Source: Alteribacter populi (lineage in GTDB: Bacteria; Bacillota; Bacilli; Bacillales; Salisediminibacteriaceae). Taken from it: 64,000 nucleotides of DNA. Position numbers and translations under genes: made by a program. The stretch lies in NCBI RefSeq assembly GCF_002352765.1, contig NZ_KZ293963.1, positions 2,812,368-2,876,367 of the forward strand. Reading direction: 5' to 3'. This document shows positions 51,291 through 60,759 of this stretch, one piece after another. The notes under the pieces are model-generated. The model did not search any database. It was not told where the DNA came from and was given only the letters and a program-made list of their open reading frames with translations. Every line of letters begins with the position of its first letter. Position 1 is the first letter of the stretch.

Positions 51291-51803
51291 ATGAAGGATC
51301 GAATGCTCACCGTCCAAGAATGGCACCGAAAACAAGCGGTTCAGAACTTTAATGCCACCTGGGATTTGATCGAAAAAGTTGATCGGACGACAGAAGATGA
51401 TTTGCAGATGATCCATACCGCTCATGCCTCTCGCTACCATTGGGGCGAAATAGGCACACCGGTAGAGTTTGTCCGTGGAGAATGGCAAATTTCCCGAGTT
51501 TATGCTTTAGTTGGTATGTCTGAAAGCGCACTTTACCACGCGAAACACTGCTTAGAGATTTGCACAGATAATCAAATCGGGGATTTTGACTTAGCATTTG
51601 CATATGAAGCGATTGCCAGGGCGTACCGAGTAACAAAAAATGATCGACTCATGAAAACGTACCTCGAAAAAGCAAACAAAGCTGCTAAGGATATTGAAAA
51701 ACAGGAAGACAGAGATTATTTTATGTCAGAATTAATAACAATAATAAAGAGTAGACAGGACAATAAGCCTAACGTCTATTCAGGTTCAAGCACTTCTGTT
51801 TAA
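51291..51803 (+). CDS. Conserved small protein with TPR-like helical repeats
   Basis: A 170-residue, all-helical cytoplasmic protein. MLTVQEWHRKQAVQNFNATWDLIEK, GEWQISRVYALVGMSESALYHAKHCLEI, FDLAFAYEAIARAYRVTKND and MKTYLEKANKAAKDI read as consecutive tetratricopeptide-like hairpins. The pattern recurs in small bacillar proteins of unknown function. The ATG at 51291 has GGAGGG 6 nt upstream. No operon partner, so function is open. Confidence 0.75.
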   Translation: MKDRMLTVQEWHRKQAVQNFNATWDLIEKVDRTTEDDLQMIHTAHASRYHWGEIGTPVEFVRGEWQISRVYALVGMSESALYHAKHCLEICTDNQIGDFDLAFAYEAIARAYRVTKNDRLMKTYLEKANKAAKDIEKQEDRDYFMSELITIIKSRQDNKPNVYSGSSTSV

Positions 51804-52025
51804 TTGTACATTTCTTTCCTCAAGACTTTCCCCTTTATTTAATCAATGCATAACAACAAAACAAGAGCGAATCATCGTATCCTAGCTTCGCGACAAAGGA
51901 AAAGTACCCATCCAACGATTCACCTCCACCCCTAAAAGTCACTTCACTTGACTGACCACCTCATGAAGTCTACCTTTAAAGTGTAATCAAACAATAGATT
52001 ACAATAGTTCACAGGAGGGATTCAG

Positions 52026-52484
52026 ATGAGTAAAAGCCAACGTTTCATTAATCATTTTTTGTCTCACCGAAAAGTTACCGAAGAATTAGTAAGTAAAATT
52101 AGTAAAGATCACTACGAGTATAACCCTACACCCACTTCGATGAGCACGAAAGAACTCGTCATCCACATGCTTACATCCTTTTATCGATTTGCTGCTTTTG
52201 CTACTCAACAGACACCTAAACAGCTTCACGAGGAAGACGCTGAGATAAACATAACTGAACTAGCCGAGCGTTATACAAAAGAAACGGTGAGTCTGATTGA
52301 AACAATGAGCGATGAAGACTTCAAGACAGAAATTGATGTCACTCATATAATAGGGGTGAAACTCCCAGCAGGACAACTGCTTCAACTTGCACTCGATCAC
52401 GAAATTAACCATAAAGGGAACTTGTTTGTTTATGTCCGGGAAATGGGACATACAGACTTACCGCTGTTTGTAAATATAGGTTAA
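52026..52484 (+). CDS. DinB family protein
   Basis: A 152-residue four-helix-bundle protein of the DinB/YfiT-like metal-dependent superfamily. Candidate metal ligands are His48 (ELVIHMLTS) and the pair in ALDHEINHKGNL near residues 129-133, the classic three-histidine arrangement. Such proteins act as thiol S-transferases or unknown hydrolases. GGAGGG precedes the ATG. It ends close to a bidirectional terminator shared with the convergent dsbA-like gene. Confidence 0.85.
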   Translation: MSKSQRFINHFLSHRKVTEELVSKISKDHYEYNPTPTSMSTKELVIHMLTSFYRFAAFATQQTPKQLHEEDAEINITELAERYTKETVSLIETMSDEDFKTEIDVTHIIGVKLPAGQLLQLALDHEINHKGNLFVYVREMGHTDLPLFVNIG

Positions 52485-52534
52485 AGACGAGCGGCGTGAA
52501 GATAGCTGTCCGCTTATCCTTTCTGATCTTTCGA

Positions 52535-52570
52535 GAAAAGGACTGTGGTTATCATCCCACAGTCCTTTTT
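52535..52570. terminator. Bidirectional terminator
   Basis: 13-bp stem AAAAGGACTGTGG / CCACAGTCCTTTT between two convergent genes, with A- and T-rich flanks on both sides. Confidence 0.88.
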
Positions 52571-52577
52571 TGCCTCT

Positions 52578-53282
52578 TTAACACGAATCATCGCTACAGC
52601 TTTGACCCACTGCATCGTCATTCAACACTTTCACAGGCGCTTCCTCCTGTTCTTCTTTCCTGACTTTCTCTAACACCTCCAAAAACGCGTCTGTTGGTTG
52701 AGCTCCTGACACAGCATATTTTTGATTAAACACGAAAAACGGAACGCCTTGAACTCCAATTTGCGTGCCTTCCTGCTGATCTTGTAGTACTTGATCACGG
52801 TATTTGCCTTCAGATAACACCGCCCTCGCTTCCTCTTTATCGAGACCTACTTCTTCAGCTAACTTCACTAGCGTGTCATGGTCGCTAACATCGAGACTTT
52901 CTGTAAAAAAAGCGTACATGACTCGCTCAATCATGTCATCCATCTTTCCTTGCTCGTTCGCATAATGGCTTAGGCGATGAGCATCTTCTGTATTTGTTGG
53001 GATCATTGTATCAAAATAATAGTCTAACCCTTCATCTTTCGCCTGATCGGTCATTTGATCGGTCATTGCTTTTGCTTGATCATAGGACATACCATACTTT
53101 GCTGCCAAGAGGTCATGCATACTTTTTCCTGACCCTTTCTCTGCAGAAGCGTCTAATTGAAAGCTCTTAAACGCTACCTCTACCTCATCCTTATGCTCAA
53201 AACGTTCCAATGCTCCTTCTAAGCGCCTTTTCCCAATATAGCAAAAAGGACAAACAATATCTGACCAAACGTCTATTTTCAT
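52578..53282 (-). CDS. DsbA family oxidoreductase, FrnE-like
   Basis: A 234-residue thioredoxin-fold protein with an inserted helical domain. The active site is CPFC (WSDIVCPFCYIGKRRLE, near residues 11-14), and the cis-Pro region is QGVPFFVFNQKYAVSGAQP. No signal peptide, so it works in the cytoplasm, like FrnE/YwbO proteins linked to oxidative stress. The C-terminus carries an extra cysteine pair (GQSCSDDSC), as in FrnE. The ATG at 53282 has GGAGG 8 nt upstream. Confidence 0.9.
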   Translation of the reverse strand: MKIDVWSDIVCPFCYIGKRRLEGALERFEHKDEVEVAFKSFQLDASAEKGSGKSMHDLLAAKYGMSYDQAKAMTDQMTDQAKDEGLDYYFDTMIPTNTEDAHRLSHYANEQGKMDDMIERVMYAFFTESLDVSDHDTLVKLAEEVGLDKEEARAVLSEGKYRDQVLQDQQEGTQIGVQGVPFFVFNQKYAVSGAQPTDAFLEVLEKVRKEEQEEAPVKVLNDDAVGQSCSDDSC

Positions 53283-53404
53283 TGCCCTTACCTCCCCATT
53301 GTCATTTGAATATACTATCATTATCTAAGAAGCTAGTAGAATGAGCAAATATCCCGATTGGAGGGGATTAACCAATTCCACTTTCTAATTGATAAGAAAT
53401 CATG

Positions 53405-53425
53405 TATAATTGATAATAATTCTCA
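53405..53425 (+). promoter_or_regulatory. Promoter -10 with overlapping Fur box
   Basis: TATAAT (53405-53410) is immediately followed by TGATAATAATTCTCA (53411-53425), 14 of 15 matches to the 7-1-7 Fur site TGATAATNATTATCA. Iron repression of the next gene is expected. Confidence 0.8.
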
Positions 53426-53448
53426 ATCACAGACAAGGAGATGAAACC

Positions 53449-54201
53449 ATGATCGACCAACAAGCCTCTTTGAACCTTAGTCAATACAAAGGACTAATGG
53501 TTGGCGATGCGTTTCTTCACAATATGGATTTTGTCGTTGAAGACTTAATTGCAAGCCCAAGCCATGTTGAAAATCTAATTTCGATACTATGTGAACAAAT
53601 GGACACGAAAAATCGCGTCATTGCAGGTACGATTTTTGGGAAGAAGTACTCTGTTTTAGCGATGAACCTTTTTAAAGCAATAATTGAACAAGGAACGATT
53701 TTAGATGCTCACCCTTCACAAGTGGGACTGAAACCTGATAAAAAAGGAAGCATGCAGTTTATTTTTAAGGAATCTACTGTTCATTCGATCTCTAGCCTGT
53801 CAATAAGACAAGTACAAATGATGATTTATACCTTTATTGATACTCATTTACAGCCGCTTTTTGAGGCAATCGCAGCAAAATCAGGTAGTAAAGTCACTCA
53901 TATGCTTTCATTAGTCGCCCACAACCTCTATCAAACGTCTAAAAAACTGAAGCTCGAACATCCGGAAAAAGTAGAGGAAATCGACACGTATTTTGCCCTT
54001 TTCATTAGTGATAAGCTATTTGTACACGGAAAACCAAACCCCCTCTCCTTTGAATTTGACCTTTATGATCCAGAAAATGGGGATGATTCCTATTACGTTC
54101 GTAAGCACTGCTGTTTATCTTATTTACGATATGATGGAGACAAAGCACGCTGCTGCGGGACGTGTCCATTTATTGACCGAACTAAAAAAAAGAACGGGTA
54201 A
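53449..54201 (+). CDS. FhuF-like ferric-siderophore reductase
   Basis: A 250-residue protein ending in HCCLSYLRYDGDKARCCGTCPF: a CC-x10-12-CxxC arrangement like the unusual [2Fe-2S] site of FhuF. FhuF-type enzymes reduce ferric siderophores in the cytoplasm to release iron. The N-terminal two thirds are helical, with RVIAGTIFGKKYSVLAMNL and HMLSLVAHNLYQ. The Fur box right upstream supports the role, and the unlinked yclNOPQ-like importer would supply substrate. AAGGAG lies 8 nt before the ATG. An alternative is a related iron-sulfur protein of the IucA/FhuF C-terminal family without reductase activity. Confidence 0.82.
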   Translation: MIDQQASLNLSQYKGLMVGDAFLHNMDFVVEDLIASPSHVENLISILCEQMDTKNRVIAGTIFGKKYSVLAMNLFKAIIEQGTILDAHPSQVGLKPDKKGSMQFIFKESTVHSISSLSIRQVQMMIYTFIDTHLQPLFEAIAAKSGSKVTHMLSLVAHNLYQTSKKLKLEHPEKVEEIDTYFALFISDKLFVHGKPNPLSFEFDLYDPENGDDSYYVRKHCCLSYLRYDGDKARCCGTCPFIDRTKKKNG

Positions 54202-54232
54202 TTTCAGCGACGAATTTACCCGTTCTTTTTTT
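54188..54232. terminator. Terminator overlapping the FhuF-like stop codon
   Basis: 12-bp stem (AAGAACGGGTAA and complement) followed by a T-run; A-rich on the other side, so it may also serve the convergent ABC gene. Confidence 0.9.
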
Positions 54233-54269
54233 GATTCATCGTTATATGTGCGTGTTTCATCTTCTAAAT

Positions 54270-55880
54270 TTAATACAATCTTCGCCATATTATCGCATTG
54301 ACCAAAAGCAGGATGACCAAATAAATATAAATGCCATAAGGAATCGAAAGGGCGATAAAATGAAGTGCTGCGAACCCAGCAACCGGTAAAAAGAACACGA
54401 AAATCTTCCAACCATCGCCTTGGTGAGCCATCTCAAAGGACTCCGTAAATGGAAGTTTCTTGTTGTGAAACCCTTTATAACAAATAACTGTATAGATACA
54501 CGTAGTCACAAAAACTACGAAAAGATCAGGGAGAACCCGAAAGGAAGAAATGGCAATAAAGATCACCGACAACAGAATAAAAATTGGCAAATAAAGTTTT
54601 ACGAGAAACGCCTTCATCGTCCCTTTCAAAACTGAGCCGTGACTTACAATTGGCATGGTGCTGTATACCCAAGCTCCTTTGTATTTACCAGAATAAATAA
54701 GCATGGAAATGACACTCGGGATCATAAGGGTAGTGAAATAGATAGTTAAATACATATTTGACACACCAATCTCTGCCCATGTACTGTCCCGTAAAAAGTT
54801 GAAGGATAATACAAACGGTATGACAATGGAAAACCCTAGTGATGGGTATACTTTCAACTTAAATTCCCGTTCGTTTTTCATCATCAATGTCGCAAACCTG
54901 TAAAAAGCACGTTCTTCTCTGTTTGTACACAAAAACTGTGAAACACACCTGCTTATCTTCCTCTCTGCCTTCTCTTTCCTTGTTCCGTGATTTGAAAGCT
55001 TTTCAAGATTTTCTTCAAACGTCGGAACAAGCTTAATATAAAGAATGATCGATAGAATTGGTCCTAGCAGAGCAAGAGCTGAAAAAATCAGCATCGTCGG
55101 GTCTGTGTTCCCGTTTAAAATGACTTCAAAAGGCGCTGCAAACCAAATAGGTGGAATAAAGTAATGCCACCACTCCGGCGAGAAAATAATATCCAAGTCC
55201 ATGAATTCAAACGAGCGGACTACTATCTGATAGCCAATAAAAAGCCCAACAGAAAGACCAATTTGGACGTAGTTAATCATGTCTTTTAATCGCTCACCAT
55301 CGAAAAATTTTAGTACGATTAAATAAAATAACGCTGTAAAAACAACAATTAATAAATTCACGAGAAAAAGTTCAACTAAGACTAATAACGTGAAACCAAC
55401 GCCTCTATTAATAACTCCAAAAACGAGTGAGGCCGCAGCTAAAGCACCGGTTAGTAAAAACATATAAATCGAGATATGGAGGATTTTTGCTGCATTAACT
55501 GTTCGTTTATTTACAGGTTTGGTATTCAAGATCGGTTTATCTCGAATATCCAATAATACCGCGGAAAAATCAGAAATCATCGACGTCATAATAATAAACA
55601 TAGCAATCCCAAAAAAGAGACTCATTTGGAAAATATACTCTTCACCAATAAGCACAAACGGAAGCAATACCAAACCTATTAACGCATACATCCATAAAGA
55701 TTTGAGGAACTGGTTCCCTTCTTTTTCCTTGCTATGCCCTGCGATTACAGTTGGCACACGTCTTTGGTCCATCGTTAATTTTATATGTAAAATACTACGC
55801 ATGACGGGGTAGTCAATCCCAAATTTTTCAAAAATACTTTGGAAGCGATCAAGAAACATTAATGTTCTAAAATTCTTCAT
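54270..55880 (-). CDS. ABC transporter permease (ABC-2 type exporter)
   Basis: A 536-residue membrane protein with roughly a dozen hydrophobic segments and no ATPase motifs. It begins 4 bp after the ATPase gene stop, with GAGGG 8 nt before the ATG at 55880, so the two are coupled. The long cytoplasmic loop in the middle (EENLEKLSNHGTRKEKAERK) and paired halves resemble bacillar ABC-2 export permeases of unknown substrate. No peptide or antibiotic gene sits next to it to suggest cargo. Confidence 0.8.
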   Translation of the reverse strand: MKNFRTLMFLDRFQSIFEKFGIDYPVMRSILHIKLTMDQRRVPTVIAGHSKEKEGNQFLKSLWMYALIGLVLLPFVLIGEEYIFQMSLFFGIAMFIIMTSMISDFSAVLLDIRDKPILNTKPVNKRTVNAAKILHISIYMFLLTGALAAASLVFGVINRGVGFTLLVLVELFLVNLLIVVFTALFYLIVLKFFDGERLKDMINYVQIGLSVGLFIGYQIVVRSFEFMDLDIIFSPEWWHYFIPPIWFAAPFEVILNGNTDPTMLIFSALALLGPILSIILYIKLVPTFEENLEKLSNHGTRKEKAERKISRCVSQFLCTNREERAFYRFATLMMKNEREFKLKVYPSLGFSIVIPFVLSFNFLRDSTWAEIGVSNMYLTIYFTTLMIPSVISMLIYSGKYKGAWVYSTMPIVSHGSVLKGTMKAFLVKLYLPIFILLSVIFIAISSFRVLPDLFVVFVTTCIYTVICYKGFHNKKLPFTESFEMAHQGDGWKIFVFFLPVAGFAALHFIALSIPYGIYIYLVILLLVNAIIWRRLY

Positions 55881-55884
55881 AACA

Positions 55885-56682
55885 CTAGCCCTCTTGCACG
55901 ATGGATACGAAGTTTTCAGCAAGCTCCTTATGTTCATCAAAACCCGTGAGCTGATTAAAAATCTCTTCCAGCGTGCCTTCTGTGTTTTGTTCCTTCAATT
56001 CTTCAAAGCTCCCGTCAGCTACCACTTTTCCTTCAGCAAGAAGGATGATTCGGCTACTAATTTTCTCGACTACATCCATGATATGAGACGAATAAAAGAT
56101 CGTTTTACCTTGGCGGGCGAGTTGAGCAAGAATTTCTTTTACTATCATCACACTGTTGGCATCCAGACCACTCAATGGCTCATCAAAGAACAGCAAATCG
56201 GGATCATGCATCAAACTAGAAATCAGCAGAACCTTCTGCCTCATTCCTTTCGAATACGTAGCAATTTTTGTATGAAACACATCCTCCAACCCAAAGATCT
56301 CCATCAGCTTTCTTGCTTTTTGTTCCGTATCTTCCGGTGCAATCCCGTATAACTCGCCAATGAACGTTAAATACTCTGAAGCAGTGAGGTTGTCGTAAAT
56401 TTCAGCGTTTTCAGGTACATAACCGACCCGTCTCTTGTATTCTATTTTATCGCTTTGAATGTCACGTCCAAAGATTTTCACTTCACCAAAATAGTCTTCT
56501 ACGAGTCCGAGCATGATCTTCACTGTCGTACTTTTTCCTGCTCCATTTGGACCGATATAGCCGATAATTTGTCCTTCGTAAACCGTAAGGTCAACCTTAT
56601 CTAAAATAACCTTGCTGCCGTATTGCTTCGTCAATCCGTTAATTTCAATGATCGGTTTTTCATTATGTACGATAATCCTCAC
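55885..56682 (-). CDS. ABC transporter ATP-binding protein
   Basis: A ~265-residue ATPase: Walker A GYIGPNGAGKST, signature TYSKGMRQKV, Walker B DLLFFDEPLSGLDAN and switch His in IFYSSHIMD. The YSKGMRQ signature is typical of the DRA/drug-export group (CcmA-like). The start is uncertain: the GTG at 56682 lies inside the AGAGGTGAGG ribosome binding sequence, so translation may begin at a rarer codon a few positions on. Operon with the permease downstream. Confidence 0.88.
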   Translation of the reverse strand: MRIIVHNEKPIIEINGLTKQYGSKVILDKVDLTVYEGQIIGYIGPNGAGKSTTVKIMLGLVEDYFGEVKIFGRDIQSDKIEYKRRVGYVPENAEIYDNLTASEYLTFIGELYGIAPEDTEQKARKLMEIFGLEDVFHTKIATYSKGMRQKVLLISSLMHDPDLLFFDEPLSGLDANSVMIVKEILAQLARQGKTIFYSSHIMDVVEKISSRIILLAEGKVVADGSFEELKEQNTEGTLEEIFNQLTGFDEHKELAENFVSIVQEG

Positions 56683-56996
56683 CTCTTTATTTGTCCGGCA
56701 CGGCTGATTTTAACATAAATTCCCTATTCCATATACTAATAGAGCGAATTTTCCTGTAGGCTCTTTTTAAAAATATGCCTTTAATCAGTAAGAAGTCGCT
56801 ACGTTCGGACGCTTTCCGCCGGCAACGCTCCAGCATTCATCAAAACTACTCCAGTTCATTAAACATATAAAATTCGTACAAATTATGCTGAAATAATTTA
56901 TTTACATAATTTTAATATTCTCAAATCCGCTTTCAGAATGTAAAATAGAACGGACCCCCTATAAAAAACGAACCAAACGGTAAAAAGGAGGCCGCT
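56683..56996. other. Divergent promoter region
   Basis: About 310 bases between divergent genes. AT-rich in its right half (56880-56990), which should hold the symporter promoter. GCTTTCCGCCGGCAACGCTC near 56810 resembles part of the dispersed repeat mosaic. No regulator site recognised. Confidence 0.35.
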
Positions 56997-58238
56997 ATGA
57001 AATTAACTAGAAATATTCTTATTGCCTTATTTTTAGGACTCATCACCGGAATCGGTTTTAATTTATTTGCCCCCGGTGCTTTTGAAATTGTTGATCGAAT
57101 TGTCTTCAATCCTATGGGGACATTATTTATAAATGCGATTACCATGCTGGTCGTTCCATTAGTCCTTTTCTCAATTATTCTAGGAACAGCCGGTGTAAGT
57201 GATCCGAAAAAGCTAGGACGTATTGGCGGAAAAACCGTCAGTTTCTATTTAGTAACGACCGCTATTGCACTTACCATCGGGTTATCCCTTGCATTTCTGA
57301 TTCAACCGGGTGCCGGCGGTGGTTTTGAGACAGATGCGGCTAACTACGAAGCAAACGAAGCGCCGCCAATTATGGAAACGCTTATAAATATTATTCCTCA
57401 AAACCCAATTGAAGCCATGGCTGATGGAGAGATGCTTCAAATTATCGCGTTCGCCGTCTTAATCGGCTTTGCCTTAGCCCGATTGGGAGATAAAACAAAA
57501 GGGATATTAAGGTTAGTCGAACAAGGGAATGAAATTATGATGTACCTTGTTAAACTAGTTATGTATCTCGCGCCACTTGGTGCATTTGCTCTTATCGCTT
57601 CCGCCATTGGTGAGTTAGGTTTATCTGCCCTGCAAGCGATGCTTTTATATATGGGTGCGGTTATTTTAGCATTACTTGTTCACGCGGTCATTACGTATGG
57701 TAGCGTTCTCAAATTTATTGCTAAACGTAATCCAATTGAATTTGCTCGTAAGTTTGTGCCGGCTATGGTTGTCGCTTTTAGTACTTCCAGCAGTAGTGCC
57801 GCTTTGCCGGTATCTATGCGAGTTGCACAGCAGGACTTAAGAGTTTCAAAGCCTGTAAGCAGCTTCGTGCAACCATTAGGTTCGACGATTAATATGGATG
57901 GAACAGCGATCATGCAAGCTGTAGCCACAGTCTTTATTGCTCAAGTCTACGCAGTCAGCCTGTCGTTCGGAGATCTTCTAACTGTAATTTTGACAGCGAC
58001 TCTAGCTAGTATCGGAACAGCTGGTGTTCCCGGTGTCGGTATGATCATGCTAGCAATGGTTCTTACATCTGTTGGCTTACCGGTTGAAGGAATCGCCTTA
58101 GTTCTTGGTGTTGACCGACTTCTTGATATGTTACGTACCGCTGTCAATATAACAGGAGATGCTACTTGTGCAGTGATGGTTTCTGAGTCTGAAGCAAATC
58201 ATGAGGATGATGAAGAAAAAATGACAGAAGCTTCATGA
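56997..58238 (+). CDS. Dicarboxylate/amino acid:cation symporter (DAACS family)
   Basis: A 413-residue secondary transporter of the GltP/DctA family. The serine-rich re-entrant loop is FSTSSSSAALPVSMR, the transport core motif is NMDGTAIMQ, and the second hairpin has TLASIGTAGVPGVGMIML. Imports glutamate, aspartate or C4-dicarboxylates with Na+ or H+. AAAGGAGG precedes the ATG. Acidic C-terminal tail. Glutamate uptake is likeliest for this length and sequence style, but not proven. Confidence 0.9.
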   Translation: MKLTRNILIALFLGLITGIGFNLFAPGAFEIVDRIVFNPMGTLFINAITMLVVPLVLFSIILGTAGVSDPKKLGRIGGKTVSFYLVTTAIALTIGLSLAFLIQPGAGGGFETDAANYEANEAPPIMETLINIIPQNPIEAMADGEMLQIIAFAVLIGFALARLGDKTKGILRLVEQGNEIMMYLVKLVMYLAPLGAFALIASAIGELGLSALQAMLLYMGAVILALLVHAVITYGSVLKFIAKRNPIEFARKFVPAMVVAFSTSSSSAALPVSMRVAQQDLRVSKPVSSFVQPLGSTINMDGTAIMQAVATVFIAQVYAVSLSFGDLLTVILTATLASIGTAGVPGVGMIMLAMVLTSVGLPVEGIALVLGVDRLLDMLRTAVNITGDATCAVMVSESEANHEDDEEKMTEAS

Positions 58239-58420
58239 TGAAAATTAGTCGAAAGATCGGTTATTTTAGCTTTTTAACCACACCCTAGCAATACGTGAAG
58301 TTACTGGATGGTTTTGAGCTATTTTAATTGTTTTTTCATCGAAGTACGGAGAAAGTGCGAGTATTTTAACCCATCAAATAGAAATATTCACATCAAATGT
58401 TATTTATATCACTTTAAAGA

Positions 58421-58455
58421 AATGAGAGGTTGTTCAATACCTCTCATTTTTTATT
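58421..58455 (+). terminator. Terminator between the symporter and the agr region
   Basis: Perfect 10-bp stem AATGAGAGGT / ACCTCTCATT with an 8-nt loop followed by TTTTTATT; it could also end the minus-strand agr transcript. Confidence 0.85.
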
Positions 58456-58476
58456 ACGTTTATGTTAGACAATTCC

Positions 58477-58632
58477 TCAAACAAACGCAAAAATAATACC
58501 ATACAGCATCCCTAATACAGGTATGACCATCCATATTAAATGTTTGTTATTACTGTTCTTTAACCGTTCGTTTTCTAATTCTAATTTTTTTATGGTCAAC
58601 TCAAGTTGTTTAATTTCGTGATCTCGATCCAT
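58477..58632 (-). CDS. 51-residue coiled-coil, single-helix membrane protein
   Basis: ATG at 58632 with AAAGGAGG about 10 nt upstream; stop at 58477. Residues 4-26 form a short leucine/isoleucine-spaced coiled coil (EIKQLELTIKKLELENERLK) and residues 32-51 a hydrophobic helix (HLIWMVIPVLGMLYGIIFAF). It lies 73 bp downstream of agrA on the same strand and may be the last gene of the agr transcript. The family is not known to me. The strong ribosome binding site and helical pattern argue for a real gene. Confidence 0.65.
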   Translation of the reverse strand: MDRDHEIKQLELTIKKLELENERLKNSNNKHLIWMVIPVLGMLYGIIFAFV

Positions 58633-58705
58633 TGAACAGTATTCCTCCTTTTATTTTAAAGTGATTCTTATAATTAATTCATTAAGTTCACGTTTTTATA
58701 ATTTG

Positions 58706-59446
58706 TTACTCATTACTCGACCAGCTTTTACTTAAACCTTTCAAATAACGACTTGAGGCATAACAAACTTCGCCATTAACCATTGTGATTTCTCTCGTTT
58801 TCTTATTTATATCAACAATGTTTTCGATATTCACAACAAACGAGTTATGACAACGATAAAAACGACTATCTAGGCCCTCTATCTCCTTTAGCTTTCCGTA
58901 AAATTCAACTTGACGAGAATCGGTATGCATAATAATTTTATGAAGCTTTGATGACGTTTCAAAAAACAAGATATCTGCATACTCTTCACTTATAACGCGG
59001 TCACCACTTTCTATTTGAAACCTTTTGTTTGTTTCACTACCGTCAGATATGTACCGTTCGTTAGCAGTCACGATACAATCAATGACTCGCTTTTGTAAAT
59101 CTGTAAAATCATCCTTTATAATGTAATCAAGAGCTTCTACTTTATATAAGAACGTCAAATAAGTTAATTCTGAATGAGATGTAACAAAGACGATAGAACC
59201 TCTGGAGTCATATTTTCTAATTTCTGCCCCTAAAACAATTCCACTTTTTTCATGTTTTAGATCCACATCTAAAAAGTAAAGGCCATTTACATTGTTTGTT
59301 TGTAGATAAGAAATGATTTCGTCCGGGTTATCTGTAGATAGCGTTACATTCATATCTAATTCTTCAATCATGATATAGTCTTGGATATATTGTGTTACCC
59401 GCTCTCTTTGTTGTGGGTCATCTTCACAAACAAAAATGTCTAACAT
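58706..59446 (-). CDS. agrA: Response regulator AgrA (LytTR family)
   Basis: A 246-residue regulator. The receiver domain starts MLDIFVCEDDPQQ and has its phosphoacceptor at Asp60 (YFLDVDLKHE); the switch Thr/Ser is in FVTSHSE. The C-terminal LytTR domain (from ~residue 140) includes KLHKIIMHTDSRQVEFYGKL and FYRCHNSFVVNIENI, matching AgrA DNA-binding strands. It would bind paired LytTR sites to activate the agr operon and targets. AGGGGG 8 nt upstream of the ATG; starts 12 bp after agrC. Confidence 0.92.
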   Translation of the reverse strand: MLDIFVCEDDPQQRERVTQYIQDYIMIEELDMNVTLSTDNPDEIISYLQTNNVNGLYFLDVDLKHEKSGIVLGAEIRKYDSRGSIVFVTSHSELTYLTFLYKVEALDYIIKDDFTDLQKRVIDCIVTANERYISDGSETNKRFQIESGDRVISEEYADILFFETSSKLHKIIMHTDSRQVEFYGKLKEIEGLDSRFYRCHNSFVVNIENIVDINKKTREITMVNGEVCYASSRYLKGLSKSWSSNE

Positions 59447-59458
59447 TTGTACAGCCCC

Positions 59459-60757
59459 CTAATCAGAAATCTCAATCTCCTGAAAAAATAACCTACCTTC
59501 TATTTTTGTTTCAAGTGTTACGTTATCACATTGCGAAACTAGTTCTTTTAAATTGCTTAAACCAAGGCCTCTATTTTCACCTTTTGTGGAAAATCCTTTT
59601 TGAAAGACTTTAAATAGCTTTGGAATTTCTCCTCCAATTGTATTCACCACAACAATGAGTAGCGAGTGTTCTTTCTTAATAAATGCAATACTCATACTAC
59701 TATTCTTATACTCCTCAGTCTCTTCAATAGCATTGTCTAAAACAATCCCTAGACAGCGGCATAACAGAATAGAGTCCATATTTGCTCTTTGCACAGGCTC
59801 AGTAGCTTCAACAGTGGTATTTATCCCTAGTTCCTGAGCTTTTACTAATTTAGAAACGAGGATCCCCTTTAATTCTCTTACTTTAATATTTTTTAATGCA
59901 CCAAGCTTGTAGTTATTTAATTGAATTCCTTGACTGGTTGGCATCACTTTTTCGTTAAAATATTTCTCCAGGTTATCAAGTTCTCTCTTTCGAATGTAAT
60001 CTGCCATAGAAGATAAGATGTTAATGTAATCATGTCTGAACTTCTGCAGTTCCCCATACAATTCTTCCAGATTTTCAGAATACATTCGCAGCTGTTTGTA
60101 CTCTTCCTGTTTACTTTTTACTTTCATTTCTTTAATAACAGTGGCTACTAGAATACTGGCTATGATCATAAAAATGATAAAATAAACGAGGAAGAGGTAG
60201 CTATTTAATTGGATAACCTCTCTTGAAAAACCTACTCTGTTTGAGATAAGAATGTTGATATAAAAAAATATTATCGTAATCACGATTAGTACTAATATAA
60301 ACAAAAAATAACGTCTCGTAAGGTATACTCTTTGCTTAATTTGCCTAATAACAACATCGGTTAGTAAACTTAATCCAGTTGCAAATAAGATGAAAAAGAA
60401 TAAGTGAATACCCATAAAGTAAATATTATTATCCACTACATCAATTGTTAGATTAAACAAATAAAAGTCTAGGAGAAAGCTTAAATGATCACTTATAACG
60501 AGGACCATAAGAGCAAAGAGCGGTACAGTAATGCTCGTAACAATATTCCTCGAATAACTAAAATTGACTGCAATTAGAATAACAACTGGAATCATTACCC
60601 CTAAAATACCAATATATGTATATATAATTGCTGCACTACTAGCTAAGGCTATAGCTATAATCAAAGTTGGCTTTACATTATCCATTCTTTTAATTAGAAA
60701 AAAATTGATTAAGCAAAGTACAGCTACTTGAACAAAACCACCTATAAATGTAATCAA
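59459..60757 (-). CDS. agrC: Sensor histidine kinase AgrC (HPK10)
   Basis: A 432-residue kinase. Residues 1-~205 hold six to seven membrane helices forming the peptide-sensing domain. The phosphoacceptor is His242 in KFRHDYINILSSM, the HPK10 signature. The N box is CLGIVLDNAIEE and the G box RGLGLSNLKELV. It detects the cyclic peptide made from AgrD and phosphorylates AgrA. The start is a TTG, and its ribosome binding site AGGAG lies inside a perfect 12-bp hairpin, so translation is probably regulated or kept low. Confidence 0.9.
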   Translation of the reverse strand: MITFIGGFVQVAVLCLINFFLIKRMDNVKPTLIIAIALASSAAIIYTYIGILGVMIPVVILIAVNFSYSRNIVTSITVPLFALMVLVISDHLSFLLDFYLFNLTIDVVDNNIYFMGIHLFFFILFATGLSLLTDVVIRQIKQRVYLTRRYFLFILVLIVITIIFFYINILISNRVGFSREVIQLNSYLFLVYFIIFMIIASILVATVIKEMKVKSKQEEYKQLRMYSENLEELYGELQKFRHDYINILSSMADYIRKRELDNLEKYFNEKVMPTSQGIQLNNYKLGALKNIKVRELKGILVSKLVKAQELGINTTVEATEPVQRANMDSILLCRCLGIVLDNAIEETEEYKNSSMSIAFIKKEHSLLIVVVNTIGGEIPKLFKVFQKGFSTKGENRGLGLSNLKELVSQCDNVTLETKIEGRLFFQEIEISD

Positions 60758-60759
60758 AG

